A stretch of DNA of 7,420 bases from an uncultured Alphaproteobacteria bacterium (GTDB lineage Bacteria; Pseudomonadota; Alphaproteobacteria; Rhizobiales; Hyphomicrobiaceae). The notes beneath the pieces are model-generated. The model saw only the letters and a list, made by a program, of their open reading frames with translations, was not told the DNA's origin and ran no database searches. The stretch spans positions 1 to 7,420 of the forward strand of contig CALFEM010000519.1 of the NCBI GenBank assembly GCA_937950105.1, in the 5' to 3' direction. Positions 1-6,114 of this stretch are shown piece after piece (the stretch's first letter is position 1; every line of letters begins with the position of its first letter). A program made the translations under genes and the position numbers.

Positions 1-137
1 GGCGCCGACGCGGTTTGACGCGGCTTCGCTTCCGGCGGCGGCGCAGCGCCGGCCGGTGCCGGCGCCTTGGGGGCCGGCTGCGGCTGCTGCGGGAGACGCC
101 GCGGTGTCGAAGGATCGTTGGTTCGCCTGCCGAACAT
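1..137 (-). CDS. cpaF: CpaF (TadA-type) pilus assembly ATPase, N-terminal fragment
   Basis: Only the first 45 codons are present; the gene runs off the left edge. The start is the ATG at 137-135, preceded by AAGGAG (152-147) nine bases upstream, which overlaps the cpaE stop codon. The peptide begins MFGRR and then becomes a Pro/Ala-rich low-complexity stretch (PQQPQPAP, then PAPAG and PPP), as in the variable, probably disordered N-terminal region of alphaproteobacterial CpaF. None of the ATPase core (Walker A/B, His and Asp boxes) lies in the window, so the call depends on the MFGRR start, the composition and above all the position 13 nt after cpaE, where cpaF is expected in the cpa order. 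In the family CpaF is the cytoplasmic hexameric secretion ATPase that powers Flp pilus assembly and retraction. It is very likely cotranscribed, and possibly translationally coupled, with cpaE. Confidence 0.8.
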   Translation of the reverse strand, partial: MFGRRTNDPSTPRRLPQQPQPAPKAPAPAGAAPPPEAKPRQTASA

Positions 138-150
138 CGACGGTTGCTCC

Positions 151-1431
151 TTAACGCTTCAGCTTGAGCTTCTCGAGGAACGGAGCGAGCGCCGACTTCT
201 TCTCGACGCGCGTTTCCTTGCGCTTGGCAAGGGTCATCGCCATGTCGCGAAACGCGAGAGCCGACTTGGCCTTGGCGTTGACTTCCTCGATCATCTGACC
301 GTTGTTGGCGGCCTGCCCGAAGATCTCGCTCTCGAAATCGATCACGGCGAGGGCCTTGATGCCCAGCGCCTGCTCGAACTCCTTGACGGCGATTTCCGGC
401 CGCTTCGGCATGTTGAGCATGTTGATGACGAGGTGCGGGGCGTTATCGTTCTTGCGCGACTGCTTCAGCAGATCGATGACGTTCTTTGCATTGCGCAGGT
501 TGGCGAGATCCGGCGCCGCGGTGATCACCACCTGGTCGGACTGCAGCATGATGCGCTTCGACCAGGCCGTCCATACGTGCGGCAGATCGACCACGACGAA
601 CGGCACGTTCTGGCGCGCGACGTCGAGAACCATGTCGCAGGAATCGGCCGAGAGATCGTAGTCGCGATCGAGAACGACCGGTGCAGCGAAGATCGACAGA
701 CGCTCGGAGCACTTCGTCAGAAGGCGATCGAGCAGCACCTCGTCGAGACGCTCGGGGCTCGCCAGAGCTTCCGCAATGCCCTGCACCGGGTCCTGGTTGA
801 AGTCGAGGCCCGTGGTGCCGAAGGCGAGATCGAGATCGGCGATGATGACGTTGCTCGCCAGCGCCTCGGACAGGGTCCACGCGACGTTGTGGCAGATGGT
901 CGACGAACCGACGCCGCCCTTGGCGCCGACGAACGTGTAGACGTGACCGACCGGATCGGAATCCGGATCGTTGTATAGGTTGGAGATGCCTTCCATGACC
1001 TGCAGCGGCGACACCGGCGCGATCAGGTATTCGCTGACGCCGCGCTTCAGCAGCTCGCGGTAGAGCACGACGTCGTTGGCCTGGCCGATGATGATGACCT
1101 TGGTGCCGGCATCGCAACTCTCGGCAAGCCGATCGATCTCACCGAGCAGATCATAGCGCGGCAGCTTCGACTCGACGATGATCAGATTCGGCGTCGGGCT
1201 CTCCTGATAGTGCGCCACCGCCGCCGCGATGCCGCCCATGTGGATCGAGACGTGCGCCTTGGTCAGGCGGCGATCCTCTGCTGCCATCTGCACCGACTGC
1301 GCCACGTCGGGGCTCTCACAGAAGCTCTGGATCGAGATGCGCGGGATCGGGCGCGCCCGGTCTCCGCCATCATCGGCCTGCTCGTAAGGCGCGTTCTCGT
1401 AGTCGTATTCCGCGAGTTCACGGCCAGCCAT
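151..1431 (-). CDS. cpaE: CpaE/TadZ-like pilus assembly and localisation ATPase
   Basis: This 426-residue cytoplasmic protein has the two-part architecture of CpaE/TadZ. Residues ~30-155 form an atypical response-regulator receiver-like domain; the strand that normally ends in the phosphoacceptor Asp reads LIIVES, with Glu87 instead. Residues ~163-405 form a MinD/ParA-type ATPase with a deviant Walker A (GAKGGVGSST, 169-178), a Walker A' strand (IIADLDLAFG, Asp199/Asp201) and a Walker B strand (FVVVDLPH, Asp282). The signature Lys171 is present, but the usual P-loop lysine is replaced by Ser176, as is common in this family. CpaE/TadZ proteins act as polar hubs that place the Tad machine and recruit other components. 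The C-terminus (from ~403) is a Lys-rich tail. The ATG start has an AGGAGA box (1444-1439) seven bases upstream. It lies 54 nt after cpaD and 13 nt before cpaF, so it is within one operon. Confidence 0.95.
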   Translation of the reverse strand: MAGRELAEYDYENAPYEQADDGGDRARPIPRISIQSFCESPDVAQSVQMAAEDRRLTKAHVSIHMGGIAAAVAHYQESPTPNLIIVESKLPRYDLLGEIDRLAESCDAGTKVIIIGQANDVVLYRELLKRGVSEYLIAPVSPLQVMEGISNLYNDPDSDPVGHVYTFVGAKGGVGSSTICHNVAWTLSEALASNVIIADLDLAFGTTGLDFNQDPVQGIAEALASPERLDEVLLDRLLTKCSERLSIFAAPVVLDRDYDLSADSCDMVLDVARQNVPFVVVDLPHVWTAWSKRIMLQSDQVVITAAPDLANLRNAKNVIDLLKQSRKNDNAPHLVINMLNMPKRPEIAVKEFEQALGIKALAVIDFESEIFGQAANNGQMIEEVNAKAKSALAFRDMAMTLAKRKETRVEKKSALAPFLEKLKLKR

Positions 1432-1485
1432 CTCGTCGTCTCCTGCGTGTAATGAGCTGCAATGGGCGGGAATGAGAACAACGCG

Positions 1486-2238
1486 TCAGTTGTTCTCGGT
1501 CCTGACACGCTCGTCCTCGCTCTTCTTGGCCGAGGTGATGTCGCCCTTGAGATACTTGTCGAACACTTCGTCACGACGCTCGGCGAGGCGGCCATCCATG
1601 CCGCGCGGACCGAGCAGGTCGGCGGGGTTGGCGACATGCATCGCGAAGTTGCGCTGCGTCGCGCAGCCGAGGTTCGCGTAGGGCACGTTGGTCGCGTCCC
1701 TGGCGAGATTGGTCGGCCATGCGCCGCATTCCGGCGCCTCGGCGACGTAGGTGACGTAGGAGACGCGCACCGGCGAGTGTGCGTTGCCGTCGGCGGGATA
1801 GGATTCGGCGACGATCGACGACGCGGCGTGGCCGTTCTCCACCAGCAACCGGCGAATCTCGTGCACCGCCTCGACACCCGCAACCTCGTTGGCGCCACCG
1901 CTCGGCGCCGCGATCACGAGGCGGCTCGAGGTGGAACCCGAACGATAGTGGGAGGCGAAATCGATCACGTCGGCGCGCTGCTTCGGCGTCAGGCCCGAGC
2001 TGCCGCGGTGCACCGACACGGCGAGCGTGACCGGCTTCTGCGACACCAGGATCGGGTGGCGCTGCGAGGCGTCGACCAGCGACCAGCCCGCAACTCGCGT
2101 GCCGTCGTCGCCGTGCTTGCAGGCCGTGGCGAGGACTGCGATGGCACATAGCGTGACCATGCGGGCCGTGCGCCGGGCGGCGGTCTTGGCGGAGAGATGC
2201 TTCGTCATAGCGCGCCTCGAGTAGGACAGGGGCTTCAT
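1486..2238 (-). CDS. cpaD: CpaD, Caulobacter-type pilus biogenesis lipoprotein
   Basis: With the start chosen here the protein has 250 residues. It has a basic N-terminus, a hydrophobic segment (~27-39) and a lipobox-like LATAC ending at Cys40, so it is probably an outer-membrane lipoprotein; the -3 residue is Ala rather than the usual Leu, so lipidation is likely but not certain. The C-terminal half carries the CpaD hallmarks: ECGAWPTNL (170-178), then YANLGCATQRN (187-197) and NPADLLGPRG (204-213). Cys171 and Cys192 could form a disulfide. The tail after ~214 is charged. CpaD is required for Flp pilus biogenesis and is thought to assist the CpaC secretin, encoded immediately upstream. The reading frame extends upstream to a TTG at 2268 that overlaps cpaC, but the ATG at 2238 has a GGAG box six bases away and leaves 19 nt after the cpaC stop, so it is preferred. 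Confidence 0.93.
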   Translation of the reverse strand: MKPLSYSRRAMTKHLSAKTAARRTARMVTLCAIAVLATACKHGDDGTRVAGWSLVDASQRHPILVSQKPVTLAVSVHRGSSGLTPKQRADVIDFASHYRSGSTSSRLVIAAPSGGANEVAGVEAVHEIRRLLVENGHAASSIVAESYPADGNAHSPVRVSYVTYVAEAPECGAWPTNLARDATNVPYANLGCATQRNFAMHVANPADLLGPRGMDGRLAERRDEVFDKYLKGDITSAKKSEDERVRTENN

Positions 2239-2244
2239 GTTGTT

Positions 2245-2248
2245 CTCC
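2245..2248 (-). promoter_or_regulatory. Ribosome binding site that fixes the cpaD start
   Basis: GGAG on the minus strand lies six bases before the ATG at 2238. No comparable box precedes the in-frame TTG at 2268, which would overlap the end of cpaC. This decides the start in favour of the shorter 250-residue CpaD. Confidence 0.7.
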
Positions 2249-2257
2249 ACCGCTCGG

Positions 2258-3904
2258 CTATTCGACAATGAAGCCGTAGTCGCCCTTCAGATCACCTTGC
2301 GGAACCGCGGAGCCGCGGCCGTAGATGACATTGAGCTCACCGAGGAAGTTGGCGCGCTTGTCGGAGGCCGGCGCCAGACCGTCGAGAGGACGGGCGAGCT
2401 CGGACTTCGCCTGCGGACGCACCAGGTAGGGCGTGACGATGATGACGAGTTCGGTCTCGCGCTTGATGTAGTCGCGGCTGCGGAACAGGGTGCCGAGCAC
2501 GGGCAGATCCTTGAGGCCGGGCGTGCCGTCGATATTCTGACGGGTGTCGTCCGAGAGCAGGCCGGCCATCGCCAGAGAACCACCCGAAGGAAGCTCTACC
2601 GTCGACTTCGCCTGACGCTTCTTCAGCGCGGGAATAGCGATCTGTGACAGGACCACGGCGCCGTCGTTGGTCAGTTCCGACACCTCGGTCTCGATCTTGA
2701 GGCTGATGCGGCCTTCCGAGAGCACCGTCGGCGTGAAGGCCACGGCGACACCGAACTCCTTGAAGGTCACGGACAGCTTGCCGAGCGTATCGACCACCGG
2801 CACCGGGTACTCGCCACCGGCGAGGAACTTCGCCGTCTCGCCCGAGATCGCCGTCAGGTTCGGCTCGGCCAGCGTCCGCAGCAGGCCGTTGCGTTCCATC
2901 ATGCGCAGGGCGTGGTTGACCTTGACCTGGCCGCTGGTCCAGCCGCCGTCGACACCGTTGTTGCCGAAAGAATTCTCACCTGGACCACTGTTGTAGTTGC
3001 AGAGCGCGCCGGCGGCGCCGCAGGCCATCTTGTCGTCCGCCTTCAGGTTGAAGCCGACGACGGGCAGCGTGCCGAGGCCGGCAGCGGCGGTGAGCGGCAG
3101 CGAGTTCTCGGTCAGCAGCGCTGTCGAGAAGTTGCCGGCATTGATCGCAGCACCGAGGTTGATGCCGAACTGCTTCATCACGTTGCGCTGAACTTCAGCC
3201 ACCATCACGCGCAGCATCACCTGCTCCTCGGCCTCGACCTGCAGGAGGTTGATGATGGTCTCGTCGACGTTGTCCTTCTTGAAGTTCTTCACCGCCGCGC
3301 CCTCGGCCTCGTTCGAGGTCTTGGTCTCGTACTCGACGGTGACGAACTGCTTGGAGATGTTCGAGGCACGCACCGAGTCGGAGGGCGAGCGCACCGAGCC
3401 CGTGAGGATCACGGTCTGGTTCAGCATCTCGACCTTGATGCGCGCGCCGGAGATGACGCGGTTGAGGAGATCCTCGAGCCCGGCCGTCTCACGCTCGACG
3501 AACAGCTCGAACGTCGCCATCTGCTCGCCGTCGGCACCGAAGAAGAAGGCGTTGGCCTCGCCGATGCGCCGCGCCAGCAGGAACACGCGGTTCGAGCTGA
3601 GGACGACCGCGTCGATCGCCTGCGGGTTCGACACCATCACGTCCCGCACATCGCGCGGAAACTCGATCAGCACCGACTTGCCGAGACCGATGCGCACGTT
3701 CTTGCGCACCGGGAAGTCCGAGCCTTCGGGAACGCGCAGCAGCGACTGATGTGCGCTGATGGTGCTGCGCGCGCCCTTGGTCAGACGCTCGCCGTCGTCA
3801 GCGAATGCGCTCGTCATTGGTGCGACGAGGATCATCAGGCTCGCCAGCGCAGCGAGTGCTGCGGCCAGGAAGGCCCCGATTGCGGTGTTCGTCTTCTTCA
3901 ACAT
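2258..3904 (-). CDS. cpaC: CpaC (RcpA-type) outer-membrane secretin of the Flp pilus
   Basis: The 548-residue precursor begins with a signal peptide (basic MLKK, hydrophobic core ~8-33, likely cleavage after AFA at 35). Residues ~57-137 form the pilus/secretin N-terminal domain (EFPRDVRDVMVSNPQAIDAV, 81-100), ~141-190 a BON-like domain (VEMLNQTVILTGSV, 158-171), and ~215-498 the secretin core. Core landmarks are VMLRVMVAEVQRNVMKQFGINL (229-250 region), LLRTLAEPNLTAISGETAKF (341-360), GGEYPVP (363-369), and the membrane-insertion segment ELPSGGSLAMAGLL (437-450), followed by GTPGLKDLPVLGTLF (460-474) and ELVIIVTPYLVRP (485-497). This is the multimeric outer-membrane channel through which the Flp pilus exits. 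Cys295 and Cys302 sit in a Gly/Asn-rich insert within the core and could pair. The ATG has GGAAGG (3920-3915) ten bases upstream. It lies 38 nt after cpaB and 19 nt before cpaD, which supports one transcript. Confidence 0.97.
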   Translation of the reverse strand: MLKKTNTAIGAFLAAALAALASLMILVAPMTSAFADDGERLTKGARSTISAHQSLLRVPEGSDFPVRKNVRIGLGKSVLIEFPRDVRDVMVSNPQAIDAVVLSSNRVFLLARRIGEANAFFFGADGEQMATFELFVERETAGLEDLLNRVISGARIKVEMLNQTVILTGSVRSPSDSVRASNISKQFVTVEYETKTSNEAEGAAVKNFKKDNVDETIINLLQVEAEEQVMLRVMVAEVQRNVMKQFGINLGAAINAGNFSTALLTENSLPLTAAAGLGTLPVVGFNLKADDKMACGAAGALCNYNSGPGENSFGNNGVDGGWTSGQVKVNHALRMMERNGLLRTLAEPNLTAISGETAKFLAGGEYPVPVVDTLGKLSVTFKEFGVAVAFTPTVLSEGRISLKIETEVSELTNDGAVVLSQIAIPALKKRQAKSTVELPSGGSLAMAGLLSDDTRQNIDGTPGLKDLPVLGTLFRSRDYIKRETELVIIVTPYLVRPQAKSELARPLDGLAPASDKRANFLGELNVIYGRGSAVPQGDLKGDYGFIVE

Positions 3905-3942
3905 GGATCTATCGCCTTCCGACGAGCTACGTATGAGACTAC

Positions 3943-4746
3943 TCAGTTCACGCCGTACGCACGCGAACGGGTGCCGTAACGCAGGACACGGATGGCATTG
4001 CCACGTTCTTCATTGATGTTGGCCGCATTGGCCGGACCGTTGCTTTCGCTGAGGTCGGCAACCGACCGGAGCGAGAGCGTGATGTCACCGGTCTGCCCGG
4101 CGAGCGCGAGAAGCTCGGCCTGACGCGGCGTCAATTCGAGGGTGGCGGTCGAGGCGGTGCCGTCGGCCGACTTCTTGCCTTCCTTGGTCTCGATCTGCTG
4201 ACCGAGGGCGAGCACGCGGACGTTGGAGAACAGCGTGTCGCTGACGTGCTGGTCCTGACCGGACTTGCCGCGCATGCGGCGGATCAGGATGACGTCGACG
4301 TGGTCGTTGGGGAGAATCAGGCGGCCGACGGCCGTGTCCTCCTTGATCTTGGTCGAGATGGCGCGGATGCCCGACGGCAGGATCGCGGCGAGGACACCAC
4401 CCGAACCGGCCTTGATCAGCTTGTGCGGCGTGATCGGTTCGCCGGCGAGGAACGGCGCGCGAGCGATGCGGCCTGCGAGATCGCGCTGCGCTTCCATGCC
4501 CTGGGTGCGCGTGATGAAGTTCGGCGTCACCGCTTCCTTCGGCCACGTCTGCCAGCGGAAGTGGCCATCGTTGACGATCTCACCGAGCGGGATGTCGACG
4601 CGGGCGACGAGCACTTCGGTCGTGTTGACCTGGACCTGCACCTCTTTCGTCGGCGCGGGCTTGTTGACGATACCCTTCATCATCATGAATGCGGCAAGGC
4701 CGGCAACGCCGGCGATCGAGACGCCGATCAGCTGAGCTTTCTTCAT
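3943..4746 (-). CDS. cpaB: CpaB/RcpC Flp pilus assembly protein (SAF domain)
   Basis: This 267-residue protein has an N-terminal membrane anchor or uncleaved signal (MKKAQ followed by a hydrophobic run ~6-23) and then a Pro-rich linker. A SAF domain follows at ~44-110 (EVLVARVDIPLGEIV, 44-58; LAGEPITPHKLI, 100-111), then the RcpC/CpaB region (~117-228: LPSGIRAISTKI, LPNDHVDVILIRR, TLELTPRQAELLALAG, GDITLSLRS). CpaB/RcpC is a periplasmic component thought to act with the CpaC secretin in Tad pilus assembly. The start ATG has AAAGGA (4764-4759) about twelve bases upstream, a somewhat long spacing. This is the first gene of the tight cpaB-cpaF block, and the 227-nt gap before it suggests its own promoter. 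The C-terminus (~235-267) is Asn/Arg-rich and shows no recognised motif. Confidence 0.95.
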   Translation of the reverse strand: MKKAQLIGVSIAGVAGLAAFMMMKGIVNKPAPTKEVQVQVNTTEVLVARVDIPLGEIVNDGHFRWQTWPKEAVTPNFITRTQGMEAQRDLAGRIARAPFLAGEPITPHKLIKAGSGGVLAAILPSGIRAISTKIKEDTAVGRLILPNDHVDVILIRRMRGKSGQDQHVSDTLFSNVRVLALGQQIETKEGKKSADGTASTATLELTPRQAELLALAGQTGDITLSLRSVADLSESNGPANAANINEERGNAIRVLRYGTRSRAYGVN

Positions 4747-4769
4747 CGCACAAGCGGTCCTTTCGACAC

Positions 4770-4786
4770 GTGAGGCCCGACCTCAC
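4770..4786 (-). promoter_or_regulatory. Small hairpin in the cpaB leader
   Basis: GTGAGG and CCTCAC form a perfect 6-bp stem around a 5-nt loop. It ends six bases before the presumed cpaB ribosome binding site (4764-4759), and its outer edge overlaps the palindrome CACGTG (4767-4772). It could influence cpaB translation or simply be chance; no known riboswitch is recognised. Confidence 0.3.
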
Positions 4787-4812
4787 CGTTCCGCTCACTG
4801 TGCTCGACAAAG

Positions 4813-4828
4813 GTCAATGCGAGGTTAA
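4813..4828 (-). promoter_or_regulatory. CtrA-like binding site upstream of cpaB
   Basis: The minus strand reads TTAACCTCGCATTGAC, which is TTAA-N7-TTGAC, one mismatch from the CtrA consensus TTAA-N7-TTAAC. It lies 66 nt before the cpaB start in a GC-rich spacer, where such A/T patterns are not expected often. In Caulobacter CtrA is known to control pilus genes. The assignment rests on motif similarity only. Confidence 0.45.
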
Positions 4829-4889
4829 CCGGCGTTCCGATTTGCGACATGGCGAGCAGGGCCGAGGCGGAGGCATGAGGAAACGGCTG

Positions 4890-4925
4890 AAAAGCAAGAC
4901 GCCGGCACCCTCGAGGGCACCGGCG
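4890..4925 (-). terminator. Possible weak terminator between cpaA and cpaB
   Basis: An interrupted hairpin (4900-4925) has a 6-bp outer stem (CGCCGG/CCGGCG), a 2x2 mismatch, a 3-bp inner stem and a TCGA loop. On the minus strand it is followed by TCTTGCTTTT (4899-4890). Its position 48 nt after the cpaA stop fits a partial terminator separating cpaA from cpaB. The internal mismatch makes it weaker than the pilin terminator at 5874-5912. Confidence 0.4.
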
Positions 4926-4973
4926 CGACGAACCCGTTGCAATGGCGAACCGTCACCGGCGCCCTCCGAATCA

Positions 4974-5477
4974 TCAGAAGGCGAGGCCGCGGTAGAGATC
5001 GGACATCGGGTATAGCCACAGCGCCGCGGCGGCGATGGCGAGACCGTAGGGGATGCCCGTCTCCGGCGCCTGCAAACGCAACAGCCAGGCGGGGACCCTG
5101 AGGCTGCCCTCGGGCGCGAAGAAGCGCGCCGCCAACATGCCGATCGCCAGCAGCCCACCGAGGATGGCGACCAGGATCACATAAGGCAGCAGGAAGTCGA
5201 AGCCCAGCCAGAGCGACGACGAGGCCAGGATCTTGATGTCGCCGCCGCCGATCCAACCAGCCGCGAACAGGCCGAAGCCGATCAGCAGCACCACAAGACC
5301 GGCCGCGAGATGCATCGCGAACCCGTGCCAGCCGAGGCCCGCAAGCGGAGCCGCGATCAGGAAACCGCCGATCAGCAGCAGCGACAGGCGATTCGGGATC
5401 GTCATCGTCAGCATGTCCATGGCGCCGGCGAAGGCCATGACCAGCGGAAACATGACGAGGAGCGGGTAATCGAACAT
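4974..5477 (-). CDS. cpaA: CpaA/TadV-type prepilin peptidase (A24 family)
   Basis: This 167-residue polytopic inner-membrane aspartic peptidase lacks the N-terminal methyltransferase domain of PilD-type enzymes, as is normal for Tad systems. The two catalytic aspartates are visible: Asp21 in GAMDMLTMTIPNR (18-30) and Asp80 in the GxGD motif (GGGDIK, 77-82). The C-terminal motif GIPYGLAIA (141-149) is also typical. Several hydrophobic segments cover ~4-20, ~32-50, ~55-75, ~95-120 and ~142-157. It is expected to cleave the Flp prepilins encoded just upstream after the Gly preceding the A-T-x-I-E-Y motif. The frame stays open upstream to 5684 across the pilin gene, but the peptidase-like sequence starts at the ATG at 5477, 38 nt after the pilin stop. 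A weak GAGAAAG lies upstream, so translational coupling to the pilin is possible. Confidence 0.94.
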   Translation of the reverse strand: MFDYPLLVMFPLVMAFAGAMDMLTMTIPNRLSLLLIGGFLIAAPLAGLGWHGFAMHLAAGLVVLLIGFGLFAAGWIGGGDIKILASSSLWLGFDFLLPYVILVAILGGLLAIGMLAARFFAPEGSLRVPAWLLRLQAPETGIPYGLAIAAAALWLYPMSDLYRGLAF

Positions 5478-5515
5478 GGCAGAACTTTCTCGTTCTCTGG
5501 CTACGGTCGCGCAAC

Positions 5516-5686
5516 TCAGCTGACGACCAGGGCCAGTCCGGCACTCAGCTCCTGATAGACCGAGTTCAACACCGGCCCCATAGTGGTGAGCGTGACGATG
5601 ATGATGATGCTTAGAAGGCCCGCGATCAGAGCGTACTCGATCGACGTTGCACCATCCTCGTTGCTCAGAAATCTCTTGATACACAT
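5516..5686 (-). CDS. flp: Flp-type pilin, second copy (cpaA-linked)
   Basis: This 56-residue class IVb Flp prepilin has a 12-residue leader MCIKRFLSNEDG. Predicted cleavage after Gly12 gives a 44-residue mature pilin starting ATSIEYALIAG, with Glu at +5 and Tyr at +6, followed by a long hydrophobic helix (LLSIIIIVTL). By hand alignment 26 of 44 mature positions match the other pilin in the window (5938-6114). The ATG at 5686 is preferred because it gives a normal leader length; a GTG at 5728 would add 14 residues and has no ribosome binding site. Even the ATG has only a poor Shine-Dalgarno (GTCGGG), unlike the other copy, which suggests lower expression. It precedes cpaA by 38 nt. It may be a minor or conditionally used pilin. 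Confidence 0.88.
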   Translation of the reverse strand: MCIKRFLSNEDGATSIEYALIAGLLSIIIIVTLTTMGPVLNSVYQELSAGLALVVS

Positions 5687-5790
5687 GCGCGCGACCCGAC
5701 TGCCAGAAACGCCTCGACCGGTGATCACTCTATGGGAGACTCGTCATCGGTTCGTAAATTTGCAGGCGCCGCGCGCATCGACCAAAATGC

Positions 5791-5803
5791 CGATGAATCA
5801 TCG
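5791..5803. repeat. 13-nt palindrome next to a CtrA-like site
   Basis: CGATGAATCATCG has perfect 6-nt arms around one central base. It abuts the CtrA-like motif at 5803-5818, about 105 nt upstream of the second pilin gene. Its size and symmetry resemble an operator half-site pair, but no regulator is recognised. Confidence 0.35.
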
Positions 5804-5818
5804 TTAGGAACAGGTTAA
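5803..5818 (-). promoter_or_regulatory. CtrA-like binding site upstream of the second flp pilin
   Basis: The minus strand reads TTAACCTGTTCCTAAC, or TTAA-N7-CTAAC, one mismatch from TTAA-N7-TTAAC. It shares the 8-mer GTTAACCT and the same half-site spacing with the site upstream of cpaB. It lies 116 nt before the pilin start and downstream of the terminator of the first pilin, where a new promoter would be expected. Confidence 0.45.
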
Positions 5819-5873
5819 CGGCATCGTCGCGGTGTCCGTGCCAGCGCCGCGGGCAGAGGCGGATGCGGCGCCC

Positions 5874-5912
5874 GAAAAAGTAAAGTGGCGGAGCGATGCT
5901 TCGCTCCGCCAC
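5874..5912 (-). terminator. Rho-independent terminator of the first flp pilin gene
   Basis: The arms GTGGCGGAGCGA and TCGCTCCGCCAC (5885-5912) form a perfect 12-bp GC-rich stem with a 4-nt loop. On the minus strand it is followed by TTTACTTTTTC (5884-5874). It lies 25 nt after the pilin stop codon. On the plus strand no T-run follows, so it works in the minus direction only. Confidence 0.9.
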
Positions 5913-5937
5913 CCAAACTCGCGTTGGCCGCTAGCTA

Positions 5938-6114
5938 TTAGCGGATCGCCTGGCCGAGGCCGGCCGAGATGGCCGTGTAGATGGCCTGGAGCTGGCTGCC
6001 CATCTGGGTGAGCGTGGTGATGATGATGACCGAGAGGAGGCCGGCGATCAGGCCGTACTCGATGGCGGTGGCGCCAGACTCATCCTTGACGAAGCGAGCG
6101 AAAACGTTCTGCAT
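5938..6114 (-). CDS. flp: Flp-type pilin, probable major pilin
   Basis: This 58-residue Flp prepilin has the leader MQNVFARFVKDESG (14 residues) and a mature 44-residue pilin beginning ATAIEYGLIAG, with Glu at +5 and Tyr at +6 and a hydrophobic helix (LLSVIIITTL). These are the signature features of Tad-system pilins processed by CpaA. The ATG at 6114 has a good GGGAGA box (6126-6121) six bases upstream. The open frame continues to 6288, but that extension crosses the AT-rich promoter region and would spoil the leader, so it is rejected. A strong terminator follows, making this a monocistronic and presumably abundant transcript, as expected for the major fibre subunit. In Caulobacter the equivalent gene is pilA. 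Confidence 0.95.
   Translation of the reverse strand: MQNVFARFVKDESGATAIEYGLIAGLLSVIIITTLTQMGSQLQAIYTAISAGLGQAIR

Noticed and set aside
67..978. 303-codon plus-strand open frame opposite cpaE and cpaF
   Set aside because: It is antisense to cpaE and cpaF, its composition is dominated by Arg/Asp/His/Leu, and no motif is seen.
2912..3979. 355-codon plus-strand open frame opposite cpaC
   Set aside because: It is antisense to a clear secretin gene, has a low-complexity His/Arg/Asp/Leu-rich translation with no recognisable domain, and is the usual shadow of a GC-rich gene.
5583..5612. ATG/GAT trinucleotide repeat
   Set aside because: It is the complement of consecutive Ile ATC codons in the hydrophobic helix of the pilin; the other pilin shows a similar run at 6017-6030, so coding explains it.
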